DNA of 64,000 nucleotides from an uncultured Cohaesibacter sp. (GCF_963667045.1 NZ_OY762934.1:4966501-5030500); one strand, 5' to 3'; counted from the first letter of the stretch, positions 11,123 through 20,924 are shown. Translations and numbers: made by a program. The notes: generated by a model not told the origin, from the sequence alone.

Positions 11123-12460
11123 ATGGCTTCGGCAGCAGAACAACTCGCCGCCAATATCAATTTTGGCGCCTTTGCAAAGGCAGAGGAACTCAAGAAACGC
11201 ATCTGGTTCACGTTGGGTGCATTGTTGGTTTACCGCCTTGGCACATATATTCCGCTTCCGGGGATCAACCCTGAAGCCCTGGCCAATGCTTTCAGCAGCC
11301 ATCAGAATGGCATTCTGGGCCTGTTCAACATGTTCTCAGGTGGCGCGGTCGGCCGTATGGCGATCTTTGCGCTCGGGATCATGCCCTATATTTCCGCTTC
11401 GATTATCATTCAGCTGATGACGACCGTGTCTCCAACACTGGAGCAGCTGAAGAAGGATGGGGCGCGTGGTCAGAAGACCATTAACCAGTATACCCGCTAC
11501 GGTACCGTGATTCTTGCCACGCTGCAGGCCTATGGCATCAGCGTCGGGCTTGAGGGGTCATCCAACATCGTTCTGGATCCGGGCCTGTTCTTCCGTTTCT
11601 CGACGGTCCTGACGCTTGTCGGCGGCACCATGTTCATGATGTGGATTGGTGAGCAGATCACTGCGCGCGGCATCGGAAACGGTATTTCGCTGATCATCTT
11701 CTCCGGTATCGTGGCCAACCTGCCGACGGCTGTTGCCCATACCCTTGAACTTGGCCGTCAGGGCACGCTGTCCACGGCCGTTATCCTCGGCGTGATTGCT
11801 GTCGCTGCGCTGGTGATTGCTTTCATCGTGTTCATGGAACGGGCACAGCGCCGTCTGATCATTCAGTATCCGAAGCGTCAGGTTGGCAACAAGATGTTCC
11901 AGGGCGACAGCTCGCATCTGCCGCTGAAGCTGAACACGTCTGGTGTTATTCCGCCGATCTTTGCCTCTTCCCTGCTGCTGTTGCCGACCACCGTGGTGAA
12001 CTTCATTTCCCGCGACGGGTCCGGGCCTGATTGGCTCAATACGGTGACTGCGCTGCTGGGGCATGGTCAACCTCTGTATATGCTGCTTTATGCTGCCTTG
12101 ATTGTCTTCTTCGTTTTCTTCTACACAGCTATTGTGTTCAACCCGCAGGATACTGCGGATAACCTGAAGAAGCATGGCGGTTTCATTCCGGGTATTCGTC
12201 CCGGGCAGCGGACTGCAGAGTATATTGACAAGATCCTTACACGTATTTCTGTGATTGGTGCCATTTATCTGGTTCTCGTCTGTCTCTTGCCCGAGTTTCT
12301 GATCTCCGCAACTGGCGTTCCATTCTACTTCGGGGGCACATCCCTGTTGATTGTGGTCAGCGTAACCATGGATACGGTTTCCCAGATCCAGGGACATTTG
12401 CTGGCCCAACAATATGAGGGGCTGGTCAAGAAATCGAAGCTAAGAGGAAAACGTAGATGA
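11123..12460 (+). CDS. secY: Protein translocase subunit SecY
   Basis: SecY forms the protein-conducting channel of the inner membrane together with SecE and SecG. The 445-residue protein has ten hydrophobic segments, and the early conserved stretch RLGTYIPLPGI before the plug region is visible. GGAGTAGAG precedes the ATG. The stop overlaps the adk start by 4 nt (ATGA), linking expression of the two. Confidence 0.99.
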   Translation: MASAAEQLAANINFGAFAKAEELKKRIWFTLGALLVYRLGTYIPLPGINPEALANAFSSHQNGILGLFNMFSGGAVGRMAIFALGIMPYISASIIIQLMTTVSPTLEQLKKDGARGQKTINQYTRYGTVILATLQAYGISVGLEGSSNIVLDPGLFFRFSTVLTLVGGTMFMMWIGEQITARGIGNGISLIIFSGIVANLPTAVAHTLELGRQGTLSTAVILGVIAVAALVIAFIVFMERAQRRLIIQYPKRQVGNKMFQGDSSHLPLKLNTSGVIPPIFASSLLLLPTTVVNFISRDGSGPDWLNTVTALLGHGQPLYMLLYAALIVFFVFFYTAIVFNPQDTADNLKKHGGFIPGIRPGQRTAEYIDKILTRISVIGAIYLVLVCLLPEFLISATGVPFYFGGTSLLIVVSVTMDTVSQIQGHLLAQQYEGLVKKSKLRGKRR

Positions 12461-13026
12461 GATTGATACTGCTGGGGCCTCCGGGCGCAGGCAAGGGAAC
12501 GCAGGCTGAACGTCTGGTGAAGGATTTCGATATTCGCCAGCTGTCTACCGGTGAAATGCTGCGAGCAGCGGTTGCTGCAAAGACCCCGGTCGGTCTCCAG
12601 GTCGAACAGATTCTGGAACGCGGTGAACTCGTTTCCGACGACATCGTTTGTGCCATCATTTCCGATCGTATCGATCAGGCAGACTGCGCCAATGGCTTCA
12701 TCCTTGATGGTTTCCCGCGCACGATTGCCCAGGCAGAAGCTCTGGACAAGCTGCTTGAGGAAAAGGCTCTCAAGCTTGATGCCGTTGTTGAGATCAGCGT
12801 GGACGAGGGGATTCTTCTGTCTCGCATCGAGAAGCGGGCCTCCGAGACTGTTGGCGGTGCACGTGCTGATGACAATGCCGAGTCGCTGAAGAAACGTCTG
12901 GCTGTCTATCGTGAGCAGACCGCTCCGTTGATCGCCTATTATGGCAAGACCGGTCTTCTCAAGACCGTTGATGGCATGCAGGATATCGATGCCGTTGCAG
13001 CGTCCATCAAGGAAGCTCTTTCCTGA
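12457..13026 (+). CDS. adk: Adenylate kinase (short LID form)
   Basis: Adenylate kinase interconverts ATP plus AMP and two ADP. The P-loop GPPGAGKGT is at residues 7-15, and the AMP-binding region has LDGFPRTIAQAEAL. At 189 residues it lacks the extended LID insertion of the roughly 214-residue E. coli enzyme and matches the short type found in many alphaproteobacteria. The gene overlaps secY by 4 nt and is followed by a strong terminator. Confidence 0.98.
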   Translation: MRLILLGPPGAGKGTQAERLVKDFDIRQLSTGEMLRAAVAAKTPVGLQVEQILERGELVSDDIVCAIISDRIDQADCANGFILDGFPRTIAQAEALDKLLEEKALKLDAVVEISVDEGILLSRIEKRASETVGGARADDNAESLKKRLAVYREQTAPLIAYYGKTGLLKTVDGMQDIDAVAASIKEALS

Positions 13027-13037
13027 TATTGAATTTT

Positions 13038-13078
13038 GCTTCGCTCGGATTGCAAGATCCGGGCGAGGCTGTCTTTTC
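13038..13078 (+). terminator. Rho-independent terminator after adk
   Basis: A 13-bp stem (13038-13050 with 13057-13069, two G-U pairs) closes a 6-nt loop and is followed by TGTCTTTTCTC. It closes the spc/secY/adk transcription unit. Confidence 0.8.
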
Positions 13079-13458
13079 TCTCCGATTTGCCCGATACTGA
13101 TCGATGGTTCGGGTTTGCGGGGGAAGAAATTCGGAAAAGTCAACCAATTTGTCGCATTTGCTGTGTTTAGAGGTTGACTTTCTTCCTGTGAATCCGGTAC
13201 TAACCGGCGCTATTCACGTATTGTTACGTGGCGGTGTTCGGAGGCTTTTGCTTGCGAACCCATTTTTGCGTTCTGAAGTCAGGCGCAGATCAGTCTGGAA
13301 CCGGGAACCTGGGTCACCTCGGGGGAAGAAGATGGTTTCAGACCAAGAATGAAGAAAACTGTCTCCTACCATTAAGTTTTCGAACTAAGGATGGGGAGGG
13401 GATACCTTATAGCTGCAGCATTGCATGGATTTGCTCTGCTGCTAAGAGGAGATAAGAC
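13079..13458 (+). other. Non-coding leader of the rpsM (alpha) operon
   Basis: This 380-nt gap has no convincing gene. It holds a promoter-like pair (13174-13203), two small dyads (CCGGT/ACCGG at 13194-13207 overlapping the -10 box, and CACGT/ACGTG at 13215-13230), and a purine-rich ribosome-binding site AAGAGGAG. The roughly 250-nt leader downstream of the promoter could carry ribosomal-protein feedback control, but no known leader class was recognised. Confidence 0.6.
13174..13203 (+). promoter_or_regulatory. Candidate sigma-70 promoter for rpsM-rpsK-rpoA-rplQ
   Basis: TTGACT (13174-13179) and TACTAA (13198-13203) are separated by 18 nt, close to the housekeeping consensus. It lies after the adk terminator and before rpsM. 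The -10 box is inside a small CCGGT-ACTA-ACCGG dyad. Confidence 0.55.
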
Positions 13459-13827
13459 GTGGCCCGTATTGCTGGCGTCAATATACCGACGAACAAGCGC
13501 GTTATCATCGCGCTTCAATATATCCATGGGATTGGCCCGAAGTTCGCTAAGGAAATCGTTGAGCAGGTCAACATTGCTCCTGAGCGTCGTGTCAATGAAC
13601 TGTCTGATGCTGAAGTCCTGAAAATCCGCGAAGTGATCGATGCCGGTTACACCGTGGAAGGTGACCTGCGTCGTCAGACATCCATGAACATCAAGCGTCT
13701 CATGGATCTGGCTTGCTACCGTGGCCTTCGTCACCGTCGTGGCCTGCCTGTTCGCGGTCAGCGCACCCACACCAACGCTCGCACCCGCAAGGGTCCTGCT
13801 AAAGCGATCGCTGGTAAGAAGAAGTAA
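13459..13827 (+). CDS. rpsM: 30S ribosomal protein S13
   Basis: S13 is a 30S head protein forming intersubunit bridges. The 122-residue ORF begins with GTG, giving [15 protein letters not shown], and ends in the basic [20 protein letters not shown] tail. A strong AAGAGGAG supports the GTG start. It is the first gene of the alpha operon. rpmJ and infA, which precede rpsM in many bacteria, are absent here, and adk takes the place. Confidence 0.99.
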   Translation: MARIAGVNIPTNKRVIIALQYIHGIGPKFAKEIVEQVNIAPERRVNELSDAEVLKIREVIDAGYTVEGDLRRQTSMNIKRLMDLACYRGLRHRRGLPVRGQRTHTNARTRKGPAKAIAGKKK

Positions 13828-13881
13828 TCCACGTCCGGTGGAGCCGCTGGTATCACGGCGGCGAAGAGATCGAGGTAAAGT

Positions 13882-14271
13882 ATGGCAAAAGATGCCTCGC
13901 GCATTAAACGCCGCGAACGTAAGAATATTACGTCTGGCGTAGCGCATGTAAATTCAACCTTCAACAACACCATGATCACCATCTCTGATGCTCAGGGTAA
14001 CACGATTTCCTGGTCTTCAGCTGGTACAATGGGTTTCAAGGGCTCTCGTAAGTCCACCCCGTTTGCCGCACAGATGGCTGGTGAAGATGCAGGTAAGAAA
14101 GCGGCCGAACACGGCATGAAAACGCTTGAAGTTGAAGTTCGCGGTCCTGGTTCAGGTCGTGAATCAGCTCTGCGTGCTCTGCAGTCGATTGGCTTTACCA
14201 TTACGTCCATCCGTGACGTTTCCCCAATCCCGCACAATGGTTGTCGTCCGCGCAAGCGTCGTCGCGTCTAA
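13882..14271 (+). CDS. rpsK: 30S ribosomal protein S11
   Basis: S11 sits on the 30S platform near the E site. The 129-residue protein has [20 protein letters not shown] near the start and ends [18 protein letters not shown], as expected. CGAGGTAAAG precedes the ATG. Confidence 0.99.
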   Translation: MAKDASRIKRRERKNITSGVAHVNSTFNNTMITISDAQGNTISWSSAGTMGFKGSRKSTPFAAQMAGEDAGKKAAEHGMKTLEVEVRGPGSGRESALRALQSIGFTITSIRDVSPIPHNGCRPRKRRRV

Positions 14272-14346
14272 GTGTAATTCAGGTTCCCTGCAATCCTCAA
14301 GCAGGTTATTGCGGGGTGTCGCCCCGAAACAAGAAAGGGTTGAGAC

Positions 14347-15363
14347 GTGATTCAGAAAAACTGGCAGGAACTCATCAAGCCAACCAAGCTCGAAATCACC
14401 CCTGGTGACGACGAATTGCGTGTCGCCAAAGTGGTTGCCGAGCCTCTGGAACGTGGCTTTGGCATGACTTTGGGCAATGCCCTGCGTCGTGTTCTGCTAT
14501 CATCCTTGCAGGGTGCAGCCGTAATCTCCATCCAGATTGATGGTGTGTTGCATGAATTCTCCTCTATCGCAGGTGTTCGCGAAGACGTGACGGATCTTAT
14601 CCTGAACGTCAAGGAAATCGCTCTGCGCATGGAAGGGGAAGGTCCGAAACGCATGGTTCTTCGCAAGGAAGGACCGGGTGTTGTTCGGGCTGGCGACATT
14701 CAGGTTGTCGGGGACGTCGAGATTCTGAACCCTGAGCTGGCACTTTGCACGCTCGACGTTGGTGCAGAATTGCGCATGGAGTTTACCGTTGATAGCGGTA
14801 AAGGCTATGTGACAGCGACACAGAACCGCCCAGACGATGCTCCGATCGGTCTTATTCCGGTTGACAGCCTCTATTCTCCGGTCAAACGCGTTGCCTACAA
14901 TGTCGAGAACACCCGTCAGGGTCAGGACCTCGACTTTGACAAGCTGACGATGACGATCGAAACCGATGGCTCGATCAAGCCAGAAGATGCCGTTGCCTAT
15001 GCAGCCCGCATTCTTCAGGACCAGCTGTCGATCTTCGTCAATTTCGAAGAGCCAGAGAAGGAAGTTGTTCAGGAACAGACCCAGGAGCTGGCTTTCAACC
15101 CGGCACTTCTCAAGAAAGTGGACGAGTTGGAATTGTCTGTCCGTTCTGCAAACTGCCTGAAAAACGACAACATTGTTTACATTGGCGATCTTATCCAGAA
15201 GACGGAAGCGGAAATGCTTCGCACTCCGAACTTTGGGCGCAAGTCGCTTAACGAGATCAAGGAAGTCCTTGCCCAGATGGGTCTGCATCTTGGCATGGAA
15301 GTTCAGGCTTGGCCGCCTGAAAATATCGACGATCTCGCAAAGCGCTACGAAGATCAGTATTAA
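14347..15363 (+). CDS. rpoA: RNA polymerase alpha subunit
   Basis: Alpha dimerises to nucleate RNA polymerase, and its C-terminal domain contacts UP elements and activators. The 338-residue protein has the N-terminal assembly domain ([18 protein letters not shown] near residues 37-54) and a C-terminal domain with [14 protein letters not shown] and [12 protein letters not shown]. Translation starts at GTG behind AAAGGGTTGAG. rpsD, present in some alpha operons, is not here. Confidence 0.99.
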   Translation: MIQKNWQELIKPTKLEITPGDDELRVAKVVAEPLERGFGMTLGNALRRVLLSSLQGAAVISIQIDGVLHEFSSIAGVREDVTDLILNVKEIALRMEGEGPKRMVLRKEGPGVVRAGDIQVVGDVEILNPELALCTLDVGAELRMEFTVDSGKGYVTATQNRPDDAPIGLIPVDSLYSPVKRVAYNVENTRQGQDLDFDKLTMTIETDGSIKPEDAVAYAARILQDQLSIFVNFEEPEKEVVQEQTQELAFNPALLKKVDELELSVRSANCLKNDNIVYIGDLIQKTEAEMLRTPNFGRKSLNEIKEVLAQMGLHLGMEVQAWPPENIDDLAKRYEDQY

Positions 15364-15407
15364 TCACCAGCGGTTTGTAACCGTCGGATAGAGAAAAGGA
15401 GAGGGCA

Positions 15408-15827
15408 ATGCGCCACGGCAAATCAGGTCGCAAGCTCAATCGCACCGCTTCTCATCGCAAAGCAATGTTCGCCAACATGGCCGCAGCTTTGATCAAGCAT
15501 GAGCAAATTGTAACCACTCTGCCTAAGGCTAAAGAACTGAAGCCGATTGCAGACAAACTTATCACTCTGGCCAAACGTGGCGATCTTCACGCTCGTCGTC
15601 AGGCTATCGCACAGATCCGCGACAAAGACATGGTCGCAAAGCTGTTCGAAACGCTTGGCCCACGTTATACCGAACGCAGCGGTGGCTACACCCGCGTTCT
15701 CAAGGCCGGCTTCCGCTATGGCGATAACGCTCCTATGGCTGTTATCGAACTGGTTGATCGTGATCCCGCTGCGCGCGGCACGGATTCAGGTCCTACCGCA
15801 GAAGCAGACGTAGAAGACGCAGCATAA
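15408..15827 (+). CDS. rplQ: 50S ribosomal protein L17
   Basis: L17 is a 50S protein near the exit tunnel. The 139-residue ORF begins [19 protein letters not shown] and includes [20 protein letters not shown], both diagnostic. The last 25 residues are a variable acidic tail. AAAAGGAGAG precedes the ATG. It is the last gene of the ribosomal block. Confidence 0.99.
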   Translation: MRHGKSGRKLNRTASHRKAMFANMAAALIKHEQIVTTLPKAKELKPIADKLITLAKRGDLHARRQAIAQIRDKDMVAKLFETLGPRYTERSGGYTRVLKAGFRYGDNAPMAVIELVDRDPAARGTDSGPTAEADVEDAA

Positions 15828-15850
15828 GCTTTATGCAGTCTTTGCAATGA

Positions 15851-15878
15851 AAAGGGTGGCTCCGTGCCGCCCTTTTTT
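15851..15878 (+). terminator. Rho-independent terminator after rplQ
   Basis: AAAGGGTGGC (15851-15860) pairs with GCCGCCCTTT (15866-15875), a 10-bp stem with one G-U pair and a 5-nt loop, running into a T-run. It ends the alpha operon. Confidence 0.9.
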
Positions 15879-15959
15879 GTATTCGCGCTAAAGTGGGTTG
15901 TTTGGGGTGCGGCTGCATTCTAAAAGTTGTTGGAGCACTAGACAGTGAAGGAGTTTGGA

Positions 15960-16490
15960 ATGTCCAGAGTACAGATGGTGGCTTTGTTTGTTCGACTGGC
16001 CGGGCTTGTCTGGCTGTTGTCGAACTGGGAGACGACGATCCTGCTGCCGGCTGCCTACCTGAAGGGAGGCAGCGGTCTTCCTTTCTGGGCCGGGTTTGTT
16101 TTCCTTCTGGTTGCTCTCGTTAAATTCGGTGTAGGCGGGTTTCTTTGCCTCAGGCCCTTGTCTGTTGTGCGGATCATGACACCGGGGGAGGTCAAAAGCA
16201 GCGATGAAGAAGCTGTGCCGACAATTGGGGACATTCAAACTGTTCTGTTCGTTTGTCTGGGGTTGTATTTTGCAATTCCGGCGTTCCTTTCATTGCTCAG
16301 CCCACTCTACGGCATTGTCATTTCAGGGTCCCCCCGCTCCATCCTTGGCGACCCGCAGACTGTTCTTTTTAGGTTTATTGCTCCGGTGCTGAGATTTGCC
16401 ATTGGCATTTGGCTTATTCTGGGTGCCCGAGGGCTGATGAATGTTGTCAACAAGCTGAGGACTTCAGGCACTGGGGATCACCGTGTTTGA
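15960..16490 (+). CDS. Hypothetical integral membrane protein
   Basis: No family was recognised. The 176-residue protein is mostly hydrophobic with about four membrane segments (near residues 8-25, 40-62, 90-115 and 135-157) and short basic or Gly/Pro loops. The ATG at 15960 is preferred because GAAGGAG sits 6-7 nt upstream; a GTG five codons earlier lies within that site. The gene stands alone between the rplQ terminator and the DegP-type protease gene. An envelope role is a guess. Confidence 0.7.
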   Translation: MSRVQMVALFVRLAGLVWLLSNWETTILLPAAYLKGGSGLPFWAGFVFLLVALVKFGVGGFLCLRPLSVVRIMTPGEVKSSDEEAVPTIGDIQTVLFVCLGLYFAIPAFLSLLSPLYGIVISGSPRSILGDPQTVLFRFIAPVLRFAIGIWLILGARGLMNVVNKLRTSGTGDHRV

Positions 16491-16621
16491 TTAAATCTTG
16501 GCAATGAAAGACAATGGCGGGGCGTGTATCTTAATTCTGCCCGCACTTGATCTTACCTTTTCGGTTAGATTTTATGTTTTCAGGCTTCCGAAAGCCCGAT
16601 TCCTGCAAGAGAAGAGGTGTC

Positions 16622-18091
16622 ATGATGTTTTTGCGAAAAGAGTTTGCCGCTCTCGCCGTTTTGCTGGTGGCTGCAGGTGGGGGATATCTGGCGCGCGATT
16701 TCGTGCCGTCCTCCAGTGCCGGGAGTACCGCTCCGCCAGCCAAGGTCACCGAGGCGGTTGAACGTGTTCCGGCCAGCAAGGCAGAAATGCAGCTCAGCTT
16801 CTCGCCGCTGGTCAAACAGGCCGCGCCTGCCGTGGTCAACGTCTATGCCACCCGCAAGGTGGTGACCCAAAACCGCTCTCCCTTTTTCAACGACCCGTTC
16901 TTTGAACAGTTCTTTGGTCGGGGCGGTTTTGGAGCACCACGGGAACGTGTCGAGCGGTCGCTCGGCTCCGGTGTGATCGTTGATCATACCGGGGTGATCG
17001 TCACCAACCACCATGTGATTGACGGTGCGACAGAAGTGAAGGTCGCGCTGGCAGACCGGACCGAGTTCGAGGCCGATGTGGTACTTGATGACGAGCGTAC
17101 CGATCTGGCGATCCTCAAGGTCCGCGACCTCAAGGGAGATCTGCCACATCTGGAATTTGCCAACTCGGACGATACCGAGGTGGGGGACCTTGTTTTGGCC
17201 ATCGGCAACCCGTTTGGCGTTGGTCAGACGGTGACCAGCGGTATCGTATCCGCCGTGGCTCGCACGCAGGTTGGCGCTTCCGATTACAGCTATTTCGTTC
17301 AGACGGACGCAGCCATCAACCCGGGTAACTCCGGTGGTGCGCTTGTCAACATGCAGGGCAAGCTGGTCGGCATCAACAGCTCGATCTATACCCGCTCGGG
17401 TGGCTCCAACGGTATCGGCTTTGCCATTCCGGCCAACATGGTCCGGCTTGTCGCGGAAGCGGCCATTTCCGGCAACAAGGTTGAACGGGCATGGTTTGGC
17501 GGCAGTCTGCAGATGGTCAGTGCCGACATTGCCTCCGGCCTTGGGCTCGACCGGCCGCAAGGGGTGCTGGTCACCGAGGTGTTTGATGACAGCCCGGCTA
17601 AGGCTGCGGGTCTCGAGATCGGCGACCTGATCCTCAAGGTCAACGGCAAGGATGTCGACAGCCCTGATGCGTTTGGCTACCGGTTTGCCACCATTCCGAT
17701 CGGCTCGACGGTCAATCTGGACATCTCGCGTCACGGCAAGGCCAGCACGCTCAAGATTCGCGCCGAGGCGGCTCCCGAGAAACCACCACGCGATCAGCGC
17801 TATATCGAGGGTTATTCACCCTTCGATGGTGCCACCGTGCTCAATCTTTCCCCTGCCGTCGCGCAGGAACTGGGGGTAGATAGCGGTTTGAAAGGCGTTG
17901 TTGTTTCCGACATCAGAAATGGCACGACAGCGGAGCGTCTTGGCCTTAAGATGGGCGACATCATTCGAAAGGTGAATGGGCAGGCTGTGCGCAACACGCG
18001 GGATCTGCAAACGCTTTCCAAACAGGACTTCCGTTTGTGGCGGCTGGAGATCCAGCGCGACGGTCAGCTCATCAAGACGACAATCAGTTGA
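16622..18091 (+). CDS. Periplasmic DegP/HtrA-type serine protease
   Basis: This is an HtrA-family protease/chaperone handling misfolded envelope proteins. The start at ATG 16622 gives an N-terminal signal or anchor helix (AALAVLLVAAGGGYLA) behind AGAAGAGG; a longer reading from 16547 has no ribosome-binding site. The trypsin-like domain carries the triad His131 (TNHHV), Asp161 (RTDLA) and Ser237 (GNSGG). Two PDZ domains follow (about residues 300-395 and 410-485). The total of 489 residues is normal. It cannot be resolved among DegP, DegQ and MucD. rarA begins 7 nt after the stop. Confidence 0.95.
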   Translation: MMFLRKEFAALAVLLVAAGGGYLARDFVPSSSAGSTAPPAKVTEAVERVPASKAEMQLSFSPLVKQAAPAVVNVYATRKVVTQNRSPFFNDPFFEQFFGRGGFGAPRERVERSLGSGVIVDHTGVIVTNHHVIDGATEVKVALADRTEFEADVVLDDERTDLAILKVRDLKGDLPHLEFANSDDTEVGDLVLAIGNPFGVGQTVTSGIVSAVARTQVGASDYSYFVQTDAAINPGNSGGALVNMQGKLVGINSSIYTRSGGSNGIGFAIPANMVRLVAEAAISGNKVERAWFGGSLQMVSADIASGLGLDRPQGVLVTEVFDDSPAKAAGLEIGDLILKVNGKDVDSPDAFGYRFATIPIGSTVNLDISRHGKASTLKIRAEAAPEKPPRDQRYIEGYSPFDGATVLNLSPAVAQELGVDSGLKGVVVSDIRNGTTAERLGLKMGDIIRKVNGQAVRNTRDLQTLSKQDFRLWRLEIQRDGQLIKTTIS

Positions 18092-18098
18092 GATAGCT

Positions 18099-19442
18099 GT
18101 GAGCAATCTATTTGAAAATGCAGGGCTGGAGGTTTCCAGCTCTGGCTCTGGACATGGCGAGACCGGGGAGGGAACTTCCCGGCCTCTTGCTGATCTGCTC
18201 CGACCAAAACGGCTTGAAGACGTGGTCGGGCAGGAACATCTGGTAGGGCCTGACGGCACTCTCACGCGCATGCTGAAAAGCGGCTCGTTGGGGTGCCTTG
18301 TTCTTTGGGGACCGCCGGGCACCGGCAAGACGACGGTAGCCCGCCTGCTGGCGGACGGAACGGATCTGCATTTCGAGCAGATATCGGCAATTTTCTCTGG
18401 TGTCTCCGATCTCAAGAAGGTGTTCGAAGCGGCCCGCGCGCGGCGGCGGATGGGCAAGACCACGCTGTTGTTCGTCGACGAGATTCATCGCTTCAACAAG
18501 GCACAGCAGGACAGTTTCCTGCCGGTGATGGAAGACGGCACCGTGGTGCTGGTCGGCGCCACGACGGAGAATCCGTCCTTCGAGCTCAATGCCGCTCTTT
18601 TGTCGCGCTCTCAGGTGCTGACGTTCCAGAGTCTTGATGACGAGGCAATCGGCAAGCTTCTGTCGCGGGCCGAGGAAGCGTTGGACAAACCTTTGCCGCT
18701 TGATGACGAGGCGCGCGTGGCGCTCATCCGCATGGCAGACGGCGACGGGCGCTCCTCGCTGACGCTGGCGCAGGAAGTCTGGCGGGCGGCCCACGAGGGT
18801 GAGGTCTTCACTTCCGAGCAACTAGGGCGGATCCTGCAGCGCCGGGCACCGGTCTATGACAAGTCGGCCGAGGGTCACTACAATCTGATTTCCGCCTTTC
18901 ACAAGTCCATCCGGGGCTCGGATCCGGATGCTGCGCTTTACTATATGTGCCGCATGCTTGATGCCGGTGAGGATCCGTTATATATCCTCAGGCGCATGAC
19001 GGTCATGGCGTCCGAGGACATCGGTCTGGCTGATCCCAATGCTCTGGTGCAGGCGATGGCTGCGCGGGAGGCATTCCAGCTGATCGGGGCACCGGAAGGC
19101 TATTATGCACTCTCGCAACTGGCGATCTATCTCGCCACGGCACCCAAATCGAACAAGGGCTACATGGCCTTTCACACGGCGATGAAAGTCGCCAAGGCGG
19201 GAGGGTCCCTGCCGCCGCCAAAACATATCCTCAATGCGCCCACCAAGATGATGGCCGAGCAGGGGTATGGGGCAGGCTATCGCTATGACCATGACGAACC
19301 GGACGCCTTTTCGGGACAGGACTATTTCCCCGAAGCGCTGGGACGGAAGGTCTTTTACGAGCCGGTTGAACGCGGGTTCGAGCGCGAATTGCGCAAGCGT
19401 CTGGATTATTGGTCCAGATTGAGAATGGAAAGAAACAAATGA
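18099..19442 (+). CDS. rarA: Replication-associated recombination protein A (MgsA/RarA AAA ATPase)
   Basis: RarA is a clamp-loader-like AAA+ ATPase acting at stalled replication forks. The GTG at 18099 gives a start just after the protease gene and a normal length of 447 residues. Walker A GPPGTGKTT is at 71-79 and the DEIH Walker B is near 127-130, followed by the sensor segment GATTENPSF. The C-terminal tetramerisation region includes SAFHKSIRGSDPDAALYY. It overlaps crcB by 4 nt. Confidence 0.97.
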   Translation: MSNLFENAGLEVSSSGSGHGETGEGTSRPLADLLRPKRLEDVVGQEHLVGPDGTLTRMLKSGSLGCLVLWGPPGTGKTTVARLLADGTDLHFEQISAIFSGVSDLKKVFEAARARRRMGKTTLLFVDEIHRFNKAQQDSFLPVMEDGTVVLVGATTENPSFELNAALLSRSQVLTFQSLDDEAIGKLLSRAEEALDKPLPLDDEARVALIRMADGDGRSSLTLAQEVWRAAHEGEVFTSEQLGRILQRRAPVYDKSAEGHYNLISAFHKSIRGSDPDAALYYMCRMLDAGEDPLYILRRMTVMASEDIGLADPNALVQAMAAREAFQLIGAPEGYYALSQLAIYLATAPKSNKGYMAFHTAMKVAKAGGSLPPPKHILNAPTKMMAEQGYGAGYRYDHDEPDAFSGQDYFPEALGRKVFYEPVERGFERELRKRLDYWSRLRMERNK

Positions 19443-19816
19443 ACCAATTCCTATTCGTGGCGGTCGGCGGAGCCGTCGGGGCCAGTCTCAGACATCTGGT
19501 CGGCTTGGCCGCGCTGCGCTCGTTTGGCAGCGGCATGCCCTATGGCACGATGATCTGCAATATTGTCGGGTCCTTCTTCATGGGCCTGCTCATTCATTTT
19601 CTGGCCGTGCGTTTCAGTGCCAGCACCGAACTCCGGCTGCTGCTGACCACCGGCCTTCTGGGAGGGTTCACCACCTTTTCCACTTTTTCGCTCGACATTG
19701 TTACAATGACGGAGCGCGGCCAGTCCGGATTGGCGCTGATTTATATTGCAATCTCGCTGGCGGGCGGTATTGTGGCGCTCTTCTTTGGGCTGTCGGCAGC
19801 CCGCGCGCTGGTTTGA
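19439..19816 (+). CDS. crcB: Fluoride exporter CrcB/Fluc
   Basis: Fluc proteins are dual-topology dimeric fluoride channels of the inner membrane. The 125-residue protein has four hydrophobic helices, the N-terminal GGAVGASLRH, NIVGSFFMGL, and the pore signature GGFTTFSTFS. The ATG overlaps the rarA stop (ATGA). No fluoride riboswitch was seen in front, so expression probably follows rarA. Confidence 0.97.
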   Translation: MNQFLFVAVGGAVGASLRHLVGLAALRSFGSGMPYGTMICNIVGSFFMGLLIHFLAVRFSASTELRLLLTTGLLGGFTTFSTFSLDIVTMTERGQSGLALIYIAISLAGGIVALFFGLSAARALV

Positions 19817-19835
19817 GAATAGAGAGTTAGATCGA

Positions 19836-20849
19836 ATGGCAACCATTCAGTTTCGCGAAGTGACAGGGGAAGAGGACGGATTGCGTCTGGACCGGTGGTT
19901 CAAGGAGCATTTTCCGGGACTTTCCTTTGGCCAACTGCAGAAATTGCTGCGCACCGGACAGGTGCGTGTCGATGGCAAGCGGGTGAAAACGAACGTGAGG
20001 TTGTTGAAGGGGCAGGAAGTGCGCGTGCCGCCGCTGGCGACCGATGAGAAGTCGCTGAATGCCGCTCCCAAGCGGGCGATGCCGCGGGCCTCGGATGACG
20101 ATGGCGAGTTTCTCAAGTCGATCATGCTCTATGATGACAAGGATTTGTTTGTCATCAACAAGCCGGCGGGCCTTGCCGTGCAGGGGGGCTCGGGCATGAG
20201 CCGCCATGTCGATGGCATGCTGGAAGCCCTGCGCGATCGGAACGGCCAGAAGCCGCGTCTTGTTCACCGTCTGGACAGGGACACCTCTGGTGTTCTGGTG
20301 ATTGCCCGCAAGCGCTCGGTTGCTATGGCGCTGACCAAGGCCTTCCGCGAGCGCTCGACACAGAAAACCTACTGGGCGCTGGTGCGTGGCGTGCCAAAGC
20401 CCCATCAGGGCCGTATCTCCACCTACCTGGCCAAGTATCAGGCCGAAGACGGTGACCGGATGCGGATTGCCCGCCACGGCGATGATGGTGCGCAGCACGC
20501 CGTGACCCACTATGCGGTTGTCGAGACATCCGGGCAGAAGATGTCGTGGCTGGTGCTCAAGCCGGTTACCGGGCGTACCCATCAGCTGCGCGTCCACACG
20601 GCCTACATGGAATGCCCGATCATCGGTGATCCGAAATATTTCAACATCGAGAACTGGGAGTTCCCGGGCGGCATTCAGAAGAAGCTGCATTTGCATGCAA
20701 GGCGCATTCGCATTCCGCACCCCAAGGGCGGGATACTTGATGTCAGCGCGCCATTGCCGTCGCACATGCGGCAGAGCTGGAACCTGCTGGGATTTGACGA
20801 GGCGTCATACGATCCTGAGATCGAGGACGAGCTTGGCACCGAAGACTGA
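19836..20849 (+). CDS. rluC: 23S rRNA pseudouridine synthase, RluC/RluA family
   Basis: The enzyme isomerises uridine to pseudouridine in large-subunit rRNA. The ATG at 19836 follows AGAGAG and starts a 337-residue protein with an N-terminal S4 RNA-binding domain (RLDRWFKEHFPGLSFGQLQK). The catalytic domain has the signature HRLDRDTSGVLVIAR with the catalytic Asp, and GRTHQLRVH. An earlier in-frame start lies inside crcB and is unlikely. RluC is the best match; RluD-like specificity cannot be excluded. Confidence 0.92.
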   Translation: MATIQFREVTGEEDGLRLDRWFKEHFPGLSFGQLQKLLRTGQVRVDGKRVKTNVRLLKGQEVRVPPLATDEKSLNAAPKRAMPRASDDDGEFLKSIMLYDDKDLFVINKPAGLAVQGGSGMSRHVDGMLEALRDRNGQKPRLVHRLDRDTSGVLVIARKRSVAMALTKAFRERSTQKTYWALVRGVPKPHQGRISTYLAKYQAEDGDRMRIARHGDDGAQHAVTHYAVVETSGQKMSWLVLKPVTGRTHQLRVHTAYMECPIIGDPKYFNIENWEFPGGIQKKLHLHARRIRIPHPKGGILDVSAPLPSHMRQSWNLLGFDEASYDPEIEDELGTED

Positions 20850-20924
20850 TCGTCCCGGTTCGGCCGTCTCGACCCTTGCCCCTAATGTTCCTATTTCTGT
20901 TTTCTAGCCTGAGGACCCGTTCTC

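Noticed and set aside
19400..19440. A fluoride riboswitch in front of crcB
   Set aside because: crcB overlaps the rarA stop, leaving no room for a leader aptamer, and no conserved motif was seen.
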